From Saprospiraceae bacterium (lineage in GTDB: Bacteria > Bacteroidota > Bacteroidia > Chitinophagales > Saprospiraceae), in assembly GCA_016715465.1 (NCBI GenBank), contig JADKAA010000029.1, positions 2,480,001-2,544,000 on the forward strand: 64,000 nucleotides of DNA, written 5' to 3'. Below, piece by piece: positions 26,041 through 35,556 of this stretch (position 1 is the first letter of the stretch; the number at the start of each line of letters is the position of its first letter). Both the position numbers and the translations under genes were made by a program. Under the pieces are notes generated by a model that saw only the letters and a program-made list of their open reading frames with translations, was not told where the DNA came from and searched no databases.

Positions 26041-29000
26041 CTACTTCATCTGGCCCCCTATATCTGGGAAATTTATATGTCTGGCACTACCATCAATGTC
26101 GGAATTTATTCCTGAAATTATCTGTGCCTTTCCGTCAATGGTGTCAGATAATATATGCAGGTCAAAGTCTGATACATACCCTGGATCGGCAAAATAAGAG
26201 TGTGTGTCCAGACCTGTGGCACCCTGCCATCCCGTAATGTCTGTGTAGTTGGTTGTGGCCCATCTTCCAAATATTCCGCCTGCAGTATAATAAACATTGT
26301 AATCAATTAATATGTCTGACGGTGTGGCAAGTGATTGTGAAACAATCGCCTGATTGTTTGTTTTCAACACATTATTTCTGATGTTCAGGCTGTCGCTGTT
26401 AAACATTAGTAGGGCATTTGATTCTGCATTTGTACCCAGACAGTTCACATTGTTGTGCCATATATCTACAAATTGGGAATTTAAAATCTTGATGCCGGCA
26501 CTAGTATTTGTGGTAATAAAATTGTTATATATTTTACAGGAAGAATTTGCGCTGCCCGCATTTGAGGCGCTTATAAAAACTCCCTCTCCGGACCCTTCTA
26601 TACTTAGTTTATTGTTATCAATAACAAAACCCCGGGATGAGCCATTTATTTCAATTCCTCTTCCATCGAAATATGTGGACGTTTTTAGTATTTGATTGTT
26701 TTTAATAATTACGCCTACATTATCCTCATGATATATGGCACGAAAACGCGGCGATTGTAAGTTGTTGTTAATTATTTTAACAGAGTCACATTTTGTGCAG
26801 ATTATTTGGTGATGAGCGTTTAAAAGCTGATTGTTTTGTATGTCAATATCATAAAACCGGCCGTTTGATTCTGGGCTAAAGTTTATCAGCGTTCCGTTGC
26901 CCGATGGATGAATTACCGGAGTAGAAATTGAGCAGTCTTTTATTGTTATATCACGCCCCTTTTGCGTGAATAGCAAAACATTGCCATTATAAGCATTTCC
27001 ATAGTAAGAAAAAGCGTTCTTAATGCGCACATATTTAATAGTGAGGTGTTTGGCATTCCTAAATGTCATCACATAATCTTGTGAAAACTGATCATACTGA
27101 ATGAGTACAGCATTACTATCCATAGATTCTGACTGCAGGGTTATGGTGTTTTGAGCCGACACTCCAGGAACAGAATCGGCAAGTATTTGTTCCGTATACA
27201 GTCCGTCTCTTATATTAAAAAACACCGGCCCACAGATTCCATGACTTGACAATTTGGTGAACGCCGCCTGAATTGTCGTGAAGTCTGGTGAAACGCCCCC
27301 TATGGTAAAAACGCCTTGCATGGGAAGTGTCACGAGTTGATTAAAAGTATCGTTTGCCGAAAATTCATCATCCATGCCATTGGGTTGGGAAACATAAACC
27401 TTAATGTCAAAAGAATCTCCTCCTATCAAAGAAATACTTCCAATATTTATATTTATTGTGTCTCCCGATACCACTGATTGGTAAACCCAAACGGAGTCTT
27501 CAATTGCGCCATTATTTATGTTGTATGTTACTTTTAATGAATCGATATTTTCTTCTCCGCCGTTTCTTACCAACACCTCTAGTTCCTGTGAATTTGAACA
27601 TGAATTTGAGCTGGGAGAAATTATTTTAATGACAGAAACGTCATATTGGGGACCATCAAACTCGTCATATCCAATATCTGGTAACAATAAATCCCTTGGG
27701 TCTCCGTCAATATCTGCTACTACAAAAGTATTTGTCCCCCCTCTGTTAAGTGCCGGATCCATCGTGTGAAGGTCTTCGTTTGACATAAATACAGGATTAT
27801 GAAAGTATCCGTGGATTTCAAAACCGGCATTTCGCAGTTGTGTCTGGGTAGAGAGGTTGGTATTGTTGAGAATTGCTAGATCGTCTCCGGAAGTATAAAT
27901 AAGATTATGGTCAATCACACTAAGGCTCGTATCATCAATTTGGTACACATATCCTTCGCTTCGATTAATGAGGGCATTATTAACCATTGAGTCGATTGAT
28001 GACAAATTACTATATATTACTCTTGAATTTGAATAGCTTCCAGAATGAAACAATATTGAGTTGTGCATTATCCTGGCCCCAAATACATTTTCATTTAGCA
28101 AAATACCTGATGTTTCAAAATATGCCAAATCTATTCCCAGCATATTGTTTATTATGGTGGGGTTGGTTGTGTTTTTAAGAAATATTCCGGAGTTGCATCC
28201 GGCAGAAAAGTAGTTTGTGTTGTCAGAAATCCACAGATTCCCTTCGTCGTCATTACAGCTAATACCGTATTGCACATTACTATTTGAACGAATGGTGTTT
28301 CCGGAAATTTTAAGCCCGGTTGTTTTAATCGCGATAATGGCCGCTGAAGTAAAGTCAAGCATATCATTATTAATGATTCGCACATTGTCTCTGTATCCTT
28401 CGTTATATCCAGCCATAAAAACCGCATAACTTCCATATTTAAAAACATTGTTTTTCAATTCAAGCTCTCCGGCGTGTCCTGAAATATATATTATGGCATT
28501 TACATTTTCAAAATTAGACGGACTGCCCTCAAGTACACATTGGTTAATAGAATTCCAAACACAATAATTGGTGATTTCAAATATACCGTTAAGCGGAATG
28601 CTGGTTGTCTTTATACTTACTTGTTTAAAATGTACATTAAAAACATTGTGAAGCCTCACTACATAGTCACCCCCGTTTTCAATAATTACGCTGGTACTAT
28701 CTCCGTTCTCCGACTGAAACACAGTGTACACACTATTAAAATATCCCAGATCAATCTGTTCGTTATACGTTCCTGGTCTTATTTTAAACCAAACAGAATC
28801 GCATGCTCCATAACTTTCCAGAGATGTTACTGCGTCATTCAGTGTCGAGAAATCTGGTGTAGTTCCGCCTACCGTAAAAGTTCCATGAAGACCAGAGCTA
28901 ATCGTCGCGGTCAAATCATCGTTTGCTGGGTTTTCATCGAGATTACCATTGGGGTCTGAGGTATAAGAATATAGCAAATGTTGATCCCCTGTTCCTCCGA

Positions 29001-29859
29001 AAATCTTACTTCCCAACAGTACCTGTTTATATTCTCCGGGGTTTATCGTGTCTGTTACAAAAACCGTGTCTTGAAATGCGGCATCCCAATACCAATAAAC
29101 TTCGTAATTGTTTACAACGTTGTTCCCATAATTATATACCCACACAAAAATATTCTGATTCCCCTCACACACCGTATAATTTGTAGATACTATTCCTATG
29201 TCATTGTCAGGTATCGGCACAAATGCAATGTAATCATCATCGAGAGACCAGGTAAAATTTTGATTTCTTGTTGGATCAAAAAAAGCATTTGTTCCGTTTT
29301 CATTTTCTATACCCTGTGTGGATTCGGCGCAGTTACCCCCCAATTCATTCCAATTATCGGTATGGATTTCTATCCTGTTGCTGCCTTCAAACAACTTGAT
29401 TTGTCCAAAGTAGTTTTCTCCACAAAATACATTAAAATCAAACGTCACAATACAGATTCTATCTGGAGCAGAACCAATAATCTCATGTTGATATTCATTA
29501 TATAGAAAGCCATTTCCATCATCAAACTGTGGGACGGGGTCCGCCCAACAAGCGGCAATCAGGTTATTGGGTTTTGTGGTATCGGGAATTTGTTGCCCCA
29601 TGCAGCAAAAAAAGGGTGCCTCTTCTGCAAAAGTTATATACCCGTGAAAGTCCACCCAAATGCTGTCATATGTGTTTCCATAATATTCAAATGAGAAGCC
29701 TATCGGAACCTTCTCATGTTGGTCTTCTCCTACCTGAATGGTATCTGGGCTTTGGAATTCCAAATTAAACGTTCCTGAATTTTCTAGATTATACTGGCCG
29801 TATGCAATTACACTAGAAACAACCAGTAAATAGAGGGTGTAATAGGTTTTTCGTACCAT
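26041..29859 (-). CDS. Giant surface protein, N-terminal part: signal peptide, globular lead domain, two beta-helix modules
   Basis: This 1,272-residue frame starts with a Sec signal peptide (MVRKTYYTLYLLVVSSVIA, then YGQ). A lead beta-sandwich domain follows (GFSFEYYGNTYDSIWVDFHGYITF), of the kind seen at the start of many surface proteins. A CARDB-like linker (NDIGIVSTNYTVCEG) and two beta-helix modules come next, opening with GTFTVGGTTPDFSTL and GVFTIGGVSPDFTTI. The frame ends abruptly at PDIGGQMK, exactly where sister modules read PDIGADEF, and the next ORF begins 11 bp later in the middle of a module. One missing base in the C5 run at 26054-26058 (plus strand) explains this. The intact gene, 16685-29859, would encode about 4,391 residues and would be exported through Sec. 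Confidence 0.82.
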   Translation of the reverse strand: MVRKTYYTLYLLVVSSVIAYGQYNLENSGTFNLEFQSPDTIQVGEDQHEKVPIGFSFEYYGNTYDSIWVDFHGYITFAEEAPFFCCMGQQIPDTTKPNNLIAACWADPVPQFDDGNGFLYNEYQHEIIGSAPDRICIVTFDFNVFCGENYFGQIKLFEGSNRIEIHTDNWNELGGNCAESTQGIENENGTNAFFDPTRNQNFTWSLDDDYIAFVPIPDNDIGIVSTNYTVCEGNQNIFVWVYNYGNNVVNNYEVYWYWDAAFQDTVFVTDTINPGEYKQVLLGSKIFGGTGDQHLLYSYTSDPNGNLDENPANDDLTATISSGLHGTFTVGGTTPDFSTLNDAVTSLESYGACDSVWFKIRPGTYNEQIDLGYFNSVYTVFQSENGDSTSVIIENGGDYVVRLHNVFNVHFKQVSIKTTSIPLNGIFEITNYCVWNSINQCVLEGSPSNFENVNAIIYISGHAGELELKNNVFKYGSYAVFMAGYNEGYRDNVRIINNDMLDFTSAAIIAIKTTGLKISGNTIRSNSNVQYGISCNDDEGNLWISDNTNYFSAGCNSGIFLKNTTNPTIINNMLGIDLAYFETSGILLNENVFGARIMHNSILFHSGSYSNSRVIYSNLSSIDSMVNNALINRSEGYVYQIDDTSLSVIDHNLIYTSGDDLAILNNTNLSTQTQLRNAGFEIHGYFHNPVFMSNEDLHTMDPALNRGGTNTFVVADIDGDPRDLLLPDIGYDEFDGPQYDVSVIKIISPSSNSCSNSQELEVLVRNGGEENIDSLKVTYNINNGAIEDSVWVYQSVVSGDTININIGSISLIGGDSFDIKVYVSQPNGMDDEFSANDTFNQLVTLPMQGVFTIGGVSPDFTTIQAAFTKLSSHGICGPVFFNIRDGLYTEQILADSVPGVSAQNTITLQSESMDSNAVLIQYDQFSQDYVMTFRNAKHLTIKYVRIKNAFSYYGNAYNGNVLLFTQKGRDITIKDCSISTPVIHPSGNGTLINFSPESNGRFYDIDIQNNQLLNAHHQIICTKCDSVKIINNNLQSPRFRAIYHEDNVGVIIKNNQILKTSTYFDGRGIEINGSSRGFVIDNNKLSIEGSGEGVFISASNAGSANSSCKIYNNFITTNTSAGIKILNSQFVDIWHNNVNCLGTNAESNALLMFNSDSLNIRNNVLKTNNQAIVSQSLATPSDILIDYNVYYTAGGIFGRWATTNYTDITGWQGATGLDTHSYFADPGYVSDFDLHILSDTIDGKAQIISGINSDIDGSARHINFPDIGGQMK

Positions 29860-30034
29860 TCTTTTTAAGTCTAGTTATCCTTGGGTTAAATTTCTCAAAT
29901 TTCTGGTTAGGTTGGAATAGTCCTTTTGGGTGATTTTAGCCATTCAAACCCCAGATATCGGCTGGTGTTAAGTGGCCCTATATGATACTAACCCTTCTGG
30001 CAGGTCTTTTAGTCCTGCTTTTTTATTCTGCCTT
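29860..30034. other. Spacer between two-component gene and giant-protein operon
   Basis: These 175 bp separate two co-oriented minus-strand units and should hold the leader of the giant gene. I find no exact TAnnTTTG box on the minus strand. A hairpin with a T-run reads in the plus direction and is listed separately. The region is the natural place for binding by the LuxR-type regulator encoded just upstream, but no operator can be named. Confidence 0.4.
30000..30024 (+). terminator. Hairpin followed by T6, plus-strand orientation
   Basis: GCAGG (30000-30004) and CCTGC (30014-30018) form a 5-bp stem with a 9-base loop, followed by six T on the plus strand. It looks like a short intrinsic terminator, but both flanking genes are on the minus strand. 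It would therefore only stop antisense transcription, or act as a plain hairpin for the minus strand. Confidence 0.3.
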
Positions 30035-33000
30035 TCACCAAATTTTGTTGACCAGATTTATCATTTGTGTTTTTGAGGTTACATGCAGTTTTTCATAAAT
30101 ATGCGCTATGTGTTTTTTGACCGTGTTTGGGGAAATAAATAAAATTTCGCTAATCCTTCTGTAGTTTTGACCCTCCATCAGTAATTTCATGACTTCAACC
30201 TCTCTTTCTGACAAAACATCTAGCGCCTTTTCGCTATTGACAAAATCCCCTTTATTTACCTTGACCTTTGATAGAAGTTCAAATGTTTTCTTTGCAATAT
30301 TGGGGCTCATTGGCGTATATCCCTGCTCTACTAAATTTACAATGTGTTCAGTAATCACAGATATCTTTTCGTCTTTAAGCAAATATCCACTAGCCCCCGC
30401 CTTTATTGATTCAAACAACCTTTCTTCGTCATCAAAAACCGTAAGTACTATGTACTTTACCTGCGGAAATTTTATTCTTCCAATAACAATGGCCTCAATT
30501 CCACCCATCATCTTCATGTCAAGGTCCATTAAGACTACTTCTGGTATTTGATCTATATCAACTTCCTGCATTTTTTTTAAAAAATCTTTCCCGTCATTTG
30601 CGGTGAATATTACCCTTGTTCTTTTTTCATATGACAGCATTTCACATAAAGATCGAAGCGTTTGTCTGTTGTCATCAACAATGCCTATTTTTATTTCTCT
30701 TTTATGCATCCTTGATTTTTTTAAATTAATTACACATCCATTACCAACCTCTGTAAAAATTTCAAAAACAAATCCAATTTCAGCAGCACGCTCCGCCATG
30801 TTATTAAGCCCTTCTCCTGTATTTGCCCTTTCTGTGAGGTCAAATCCCCGGCCATTATCCCGGATTATAATGAAAACATCAACTTTTTGGGTCCTCCCCG
30901 CAACTATATTGATTTCTGTAGCTTGGCTATATTTTGTTGCGTTTAAAATGGCTTCCTGACAAATTCTAAGTACATTGATTGCCTCATAGGATTTTAAAAT
31001 AATGCCCGCAGCTTCGTTTTTAAAATGTGCAGATGTGCCTTCATTTGTAATTCCATATAAAAACGTGTGTAATCTGCCGAAAATCTCTTCAATTGAAAGT
31101 GCCTCCTTTTTACTTGCCCATATGGTGTCCCGTATATCACTATTTGCTTTAGCTGACATTTCTGCGATTTGAGTTAACTTGTCATTTAACTGCTTTTCGT
31201 CTAATCTTCCTATATTGTCCGCTATCCAATTGATGTTTCTATTGATAATACTTAATTGAGCTCCCATGGAGTCGTGGAGTTCTCTTGCCAGACGGTTTCT
31301 ATCTCTAACCAGATCGTCTTTTGCCGACCACAATGCTTTCGATTTTTCAAACTGGCTTCTGTTATAAAATATTATCGCTAAAATGCATAAACCCGCAATT
31401 AGTACAAAAACTGTTGGCCAAAACCAAGGGTGTTCATAAACGGGTTCGTACACATCTATCGTTACCGAAAGAGAATTACCTGCATGCGGTTCAAAATCCT
31501 GGGAAATATGAAAGAAAACCTTATGCTTTCCTCCCGGAAAATACGCAATAAGCTGTTCTTCCCTTTCCATATCTACCCACCCATTGGTAATTCCTTCTAT
31601 TTTGTATTGCTTGTTGTAGCTATTCTGTGGCTGACTCCCTGAAACCCGCAGTTTAAACATGATGGGGTTACAGTTTTCTGAAAAAACAAGCACCTCTTTA
31701 CTCATACATGTGTAGTCGTATTTTTGCGCGCGCGAATGCACCCCGTCAATATAAAACCCGGGTTTTTCATTATTTTGATCTATTCTTGGATAAAATGAAT
31801 TACACCCTTTTACGCCCCCGAAAAACAATTCTCCGTCCTCTGCCATATCAACAGCGTTACTATTAAATTCCCAGTCCTGTAGCCCCTGATTAAAAGTAAT
31901 TGATTCTATAATTTTGTTTTCCGTTACTCGGTGAATTCCTCTACTGCTTGACAACCACAGTCCTTTCTGCTGATCATAGATCATGGCATATACCGCATTG
32001 CCGGTAAATGCTGTCGGTTTTATCGAATTATCGTTTAAATTATAGGTATATAGGCCTTTGTCTGTTCCAAGATATACTTTGGTGTCTTTTCCATGAAGCA
32101 CTTTTCTTATAAGTCCGACCGGGAAAATTATTGTTTTAATCAATTTTAATGAAGACCTGTGGTGTAAGCTTATCTGATTTACGGATCCGATAATCGCATA
32201 GTCTCCTAAAAAATCTAAGCTGAATACCTGATTATATACCGGCATTTGCTCAATACGGACCTCCTTGTCGTGGTGAACCTTTAAGACGGAACTCCCCAGA
32301 CAAACCATCGTTGTCTTATTGTCTATCACCGTTTCATCTGATATATATTGTGCCGTAATTTCTACCTTTAATTTTTCTATTATTAGTCTATTGTTTTGAT
32401 CAAATGTGATTTTAAAGATGGGGTTTTTCTTATATAAAAAAAGCAGGTAGCTGTTTTCTGCTACTTTAGTGACATGAACAACCATCGGTTTTCCCCTGAC
32501 ACCCGGGTATTGTCGAATATTATGTAGGACATTGGACAGTGTGTCGTATATTTTTAGCCCATCATTCCAGGTGCTTATAATGATGCGATTGTTTTTTTTA
32601 TCCGAAAGTATATATTTCGAAAAATCTTTGTGTGTGTTGTCCGTACCATAAAATCTGATTTCGCGGCCTTTTGTTGAAATTTTATAAATGCCATCTTGTA
32701 GCGTCAATAAGTAAATATTTCTGTGCCTGTCTATTATTATTTTTGTGATGATAGAGCTTTCTACAGGATCTTCGCCTTTTAGATTGCGATACTCCTTAAC
32801 AAGCTTCAAATTAACATCCAGCATAAAAAGTTTCTTGCCAAGCCCCACAAATAAATGGCCCTCGCTGTCATTTGCAACCGCTATTTTATTTACAATTTCA
32901 GGGTCACTTAGTATAATTCCGGTGTGTCCAAATTTTCCACTCTCAAGGCTCCCTGCAATTAGTTTATGCTGCGCGTCTATGTAGAAGATGTGCTTCCCAA

Positions 33001-33643
33001 ATACGTTAAAAATGGGGGCTTCTTGTATGAAAAGCGGGGGCGCTTTAAGAAAAATAGTTTTTTGTTGTAGGGAAATAATATCCTGGACGTGGAGTTCTTT
33101 TCCTTTTAACGTTATGGTACGTGTGTCAAAAAAACTTTGCGGGTCAACTGCTTTCTGTTGGACATGGAGTTTTAGTTCCGGGCCATTACTTTTTCCAGTT
33201 ATTAGTCCCTTGCTCTTCTCGAGAAGTGAAATGGTAAAGATATTGTCTGGTTGGTACGTTTTTTTGATGTTAATTCCTGTAACAATTCTCTTGTAAATAT
33301 CTATTACATTTATAACCGTATCTGCGGGTAATACCACCGGCTTTGTGTTGCCTTTGAAAAACAGATCCACTCGATGTCTTGTTGGAATTACTTTGCTAAA
33401 TGAAGACCCATCAAAATACTGAAGGTCTCCGTTCGCTGCAACCCAAATCTGATCGAGATCGTCAATGGTCAAATCTGTAACGGTTTTTGATTGAAGATTT
33501 GCTTCCTCCCTGAAATTATAAATTTGACATCTTTGAGTGGGTGCCTGCGCCCGCATTGGTGTCCAAGCAGCAATAAGTGCAAAGAAAAGATAAACAAATC
33601 TAAACATAAACCAAAGATACTTATTTTGTACTTTGTTTTTCAT
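30035..33643 (-). CDS. Two-component propeller sensor kinase joined in frame to a LuxR-type response regulator
   Basis: The frame gives 1,202 residues. A signal peptide (about 1-32) is followed by a long periplasmic beta-propeller sensor (DLTIDDLDQIWVAANGDLQYF, LWLSSSRGIHRV) and a Y_Y_Y-type domain. There is one transmembrane helix near 745-767. A HisKA_3 dimerisation box carries the phospho-acceptor His (ARELHDSMGAQLS, about residue 790), and the ATPase has DNGRGFDL and GEGLNNMAERAAEIG. From residue 979 (MHKREIKIGIVDDN) a complete NarL/FixJ regulator follows, with the phospho-Asp in VVLMDLDMK and an HTH at about 1133-1198 (LSEREVEVMKLLMEG). The two halves are normally separate genes, and the junction is an A7 run, so the fusion may be a one-base artefact. 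It probably controls the operon directly downstream. Confidence 0.85.
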   Translation of the reverse strand: MKNKVQNKYLWFMFRFVYLFFALIAAWTPMRAQAPTQRCQIYNFREEANLQSKTVTDLTIDDLDQIWVAANGDLQYFDGSSFSKVIPTRHRVDLFFKGNTKPVVLPADTVINVIDIYKRIVTGINIKKTYQPDNIFTISLLEKSKGLITGKSNGPELKLHVQQKAVDPQSFFDTRTITLKGKELHVQDIISLQQKTIFLKAPPLFIQEAPIFNVFGKHIFYIDAQHKLIAGSLESGKFGHTGIILSDPEIVNKIAVANDSEGHLFVGLGKKLFMLDVNLKLVKEYRNLKGEDPVESSIITKIIIDRHRNIYLLTLQDGIYKISTKGREIRFYGTDNTHKDFSKYILSDKKNNRIIISTWNDGLKIYDTLSNVLHNIRQYPGVRGKPMVVHVTKVAENSYLLFLYKKNPIFKITFDQNNRLIIEKLKVEITAQYISDETVIDNKTTMVCLGSSVLKVHHDKEVRIEQMPVYNQVFSLDFLGDYAIIGSVNQISLHHRSSLKLIKTIIFPVGLIRKVLHGKDTKVYLGTDKGLYTYNLNDNSIKPTAFTGNAVYAMIYDQQKGLWLSSSRGIHRVTENKIIESITFNQGLQDWEFNSNAVDMAEDGELFFGGVKGCNSFYPRIDQNNEKPGFYIDGVHSRAQKYDYTCMSKEVLVFSENCNPIMFKLRVSGSQPQNSYNKQYKIEGITNGWVDMEREEQLIAYFPGGKHKVFFHISQDFEPHAGNSLSVTIDVYEPVYEHPWFWPTVFVLIAGLCILAIIFYNRSQFEKSKALWSAKDDLVRDRNRLARELHDSMGAQLSIINRNINWIADNIGRLDEKQLNDKLTQIAEMSAKANSDIRDTIWASKKEALSIEEIFGRLHTFLYGITNEGTSAHFKNEAAGIILKSYEAINVLRICQEAILNATKYSQATEINIVAGRTQKVDVFIIIRDNGRGFDLTERANTGEGLNNMAERAAEIGFVFEIFTEVGNGCVINLKKSRMHKREIKIGIVDDNRQTLRSLCEMLSYEKRTRVIFTANDGKDFLKKMQEVDIDQIPEVVLMDLDMKMMGGIEAIVIGRIKFPQVKYIVLTVFDDEERLFESIKAGASGYLLKDEKISVITEHIVNLVEQGYTPMSPNIAKKTFELLSKVKVNKGDFVNSEKALDVLSEREVEVMKLLMEGQNYRRISEILFISPNTVKKHIAHIYEKLHVTSKTQMINLVNKIW

Positions 33644-33918
33644 CTGATGGCTTTCCCCAGTTGGTTAATGCCTTCATGCCTTTTCGTACCTCGGCTTATG
33701 ACATGAAATCCTTGTTCTTTTGTGGTCGTATTTGTATTGCCCTCAAAATATAAAAGCCTAAAAGATTGGCCGCAATTACATATTTATACGCTTCCCCCTA
33801 TACACGTCCTTCACAAAACAAGGCTTCATCCACTATGAGCCCTTGAACATATTGTGCATTGGTTAAACACGGCGTTTGAAAAAAATTGAGTGCTTGGTCT
33901 CTATAACCAGGCATTATT

Positions 33919-35283
33919 CTACCCTGCCAAAATTTGTGTGGCCGCTTCTTCTCCACTATTGATAGCCCCCTCCATAAATCCTTGCCAATCTGCCAAATGC
34001 TCGCCGGCAAAATGACACAAACCTTGCGGTTTACCCAGTTCCATCCTCAATGTCAACCATTGATTTTTACCATAAAAAGCATAGGCTCCCCTTGAAAAGG
34101 CATCCTGCCCCCAGTAATACATCAGTTCTTCATTCACGTATTTGGAGACGTCTCCGAAAGCCGGTTTTAGGGCATCGAGGATGATGGCCCGTCGTTGATC
34201 CTTACTGACCGAAGCGAGGACATCCGCCTTATCTCCTGTGGCATAACAGATCAATACCCCACCTGTTGTATTTTGATCTTTGGTGCCGTGATAAAAATAA
34301 TGTGCCGGGGTATCGGTAACCATATCGAAGTCTTCCCTTTCCCAAAATTTCTCAGAAAAGACCATGGGAAATTTCCCTATCCGTGCATATTGTAATGCAT
34401 TCAGGGCTTCCAGATACCTGGCTGACAGGACAGGCATCCAGTTTATTTGCATCAAAGACCACGTTGGGGCTGTGCAGATCAATCTGTCTGCCTGAAATGT
34501 TTTTCCGTTTTCACAGCTGACCTTAACCCCCTTATCCTGCGAAATATTTTTTACCTGGTGGTTGAGTAATATTTTGTCTGCTCCAATGGCTTCAACCATT
34601 TTGTCAATGAGCATAGAATTGCCTCCTCGTATCTTCAGATCCATTTCATTGTTTGGACTGCTTTCTGCATATTCTGCAAAAGCCGCATAACCAGATACGT
34701 GTCGAATGCTCTCTCCAAAGTCCGTAGAGTCTAACAACTCCCTGATGGCAAGATCTTTTTCGTTAAAGCCCCTTTGGGTTAGAATTCGCCACCAGTCTGT
34801 TTTATCGAGCGCATTTTTTTCTGCTTCGGTCATCGCCTCCCAGATGGACGTTTTGTTTTCCCAAAACTTTTCTGCCTGTTCTCCCATTTTCCAGGCACCG
34901 GCTTTAGCATGCTGGCCATTGATGGTGACATCAGATTGAAACCGGTTGTCTACCAACTCAAGCTTAAATTCATTACACAAGGCTATGAGACTTTCATGGG
35001 AAGCACCAACCCACTCCGCACCAAGTTCGATGACGTTGCCGGGAGCTGTTGTGGGTTTGTGAGAAAAGACCCTGCCCCCGGCCCTGTTTCTCGCTTCCAG
35101 GATCGTCACCTTAATTCCCTTTTCCAACAACTTCCTTGTCGCCGAGAGACCCGCCAGACCCGATCCAATGATGATTACCGACTTAACGGGCGGCGTTTTT
35201 TGAATAAAAATTTCTGAAGTACCCACCGCCGCAAGTGCTGGATAGGCAAGCGATGTCTTTTTTAAAAACTCTCTCCTTTTCAT
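33919..35283 (-). CDS. Flavin monoamine oxidase family protein, Tat-exported
   Basis: The 454-residue FAD enzyme starts with a twin-arginine signal (MKRREFLKKTSLAYPALAAVG), which implies folding with its cofactor in the cytosol and export to the periplasm. The dinucleotide-binding motif is SVIIIGSGLAGLSATRKLLE followed by ILEARNRAGGRV, the amine oxidase signature. The C-terminal FAD motif reads LCHFAGEHLADWQGFMEGAINSG. Such enzymes oxidise primary or secondary amines, or amino acids, with release of H2O2. The substrate here is not predictable. Length is normal for the family. It stands alone between the sensor kinase gene and carB on the same strand. Confidence 0.85.
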   Translation of the reverse strand: MKRREFLKKTSLAYPALAAVGTSEIFIQKTPPVKSVIIIGSGLAGLSATRKLLEKGIKVTILEARNRAGGRVFSHKPTTAPGNVIELGAEWVGASHESLIALCNEFKLELVDNRFQSDVTINGQHAKAGAWKMGEQAEKFWENKTSIWEAMTEAEKNALDKTDWWRILTQRGFNEKDLAIRELLDSTDFGESIRHVSGYAAFAEYAESSPNNEMDLKIRGGNSMLIDKMVEAIGADKILLNHQVKNISQDKGVKVSCENGKTFQADRLICTAPTWSLMQINWMPVLSARYLEALNALQYARIGKFPMVFSEKFWEREDFDMVTDTPAHYFYHGTKDQNTTGGVLICYATGDKADVLASVSKDQRRAIILDALKPAFGDVSKYVNEELMYYWGQDAFSRGAYAFYGKNQWLTLRMELGKPQGLCHFAGEHLADWQGFMEGAINSGEEAATQILAG

Positions 35284-35556
35284 TGGCTTTGATTGTGTTG
35301 GTTTTGATCTTCTCCTTGCAGAGAATCAATATTTGAGTAAAAATAAAACGTATTCTGCTTTTATTTTACACTTTTTGTAACACCCTTGATTTGCGTTTCA
35401 GGAAATTTGAAGTCCCGGATGTTCCCCACAAACTGTATTTTGAAAATGCCTCATTTATATTTGGCTATTGCCCCGGGCATTGCACATTGTCCCCATCAGA
35501 AGGTTTGTGTTTTTGCAAAAAAGGGCTGAACCTCACCGTCCCAGGGTGGCAAAGAT

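Noticed and set aside
26054..26058. Phase variation at the C5 run in the giant gene
   Set aside because: Kept only as an alternative. A five-base run is short for a phase-variable tract, and five other frame anomalies in the window point to a common technical cause.
33798..34010. 70-codon minus-strand frame at the end of the amine oxidase gene
   Set aside because: It is an alternative frame of the amine oxidase C-terminus that runs into non-coding sequence.
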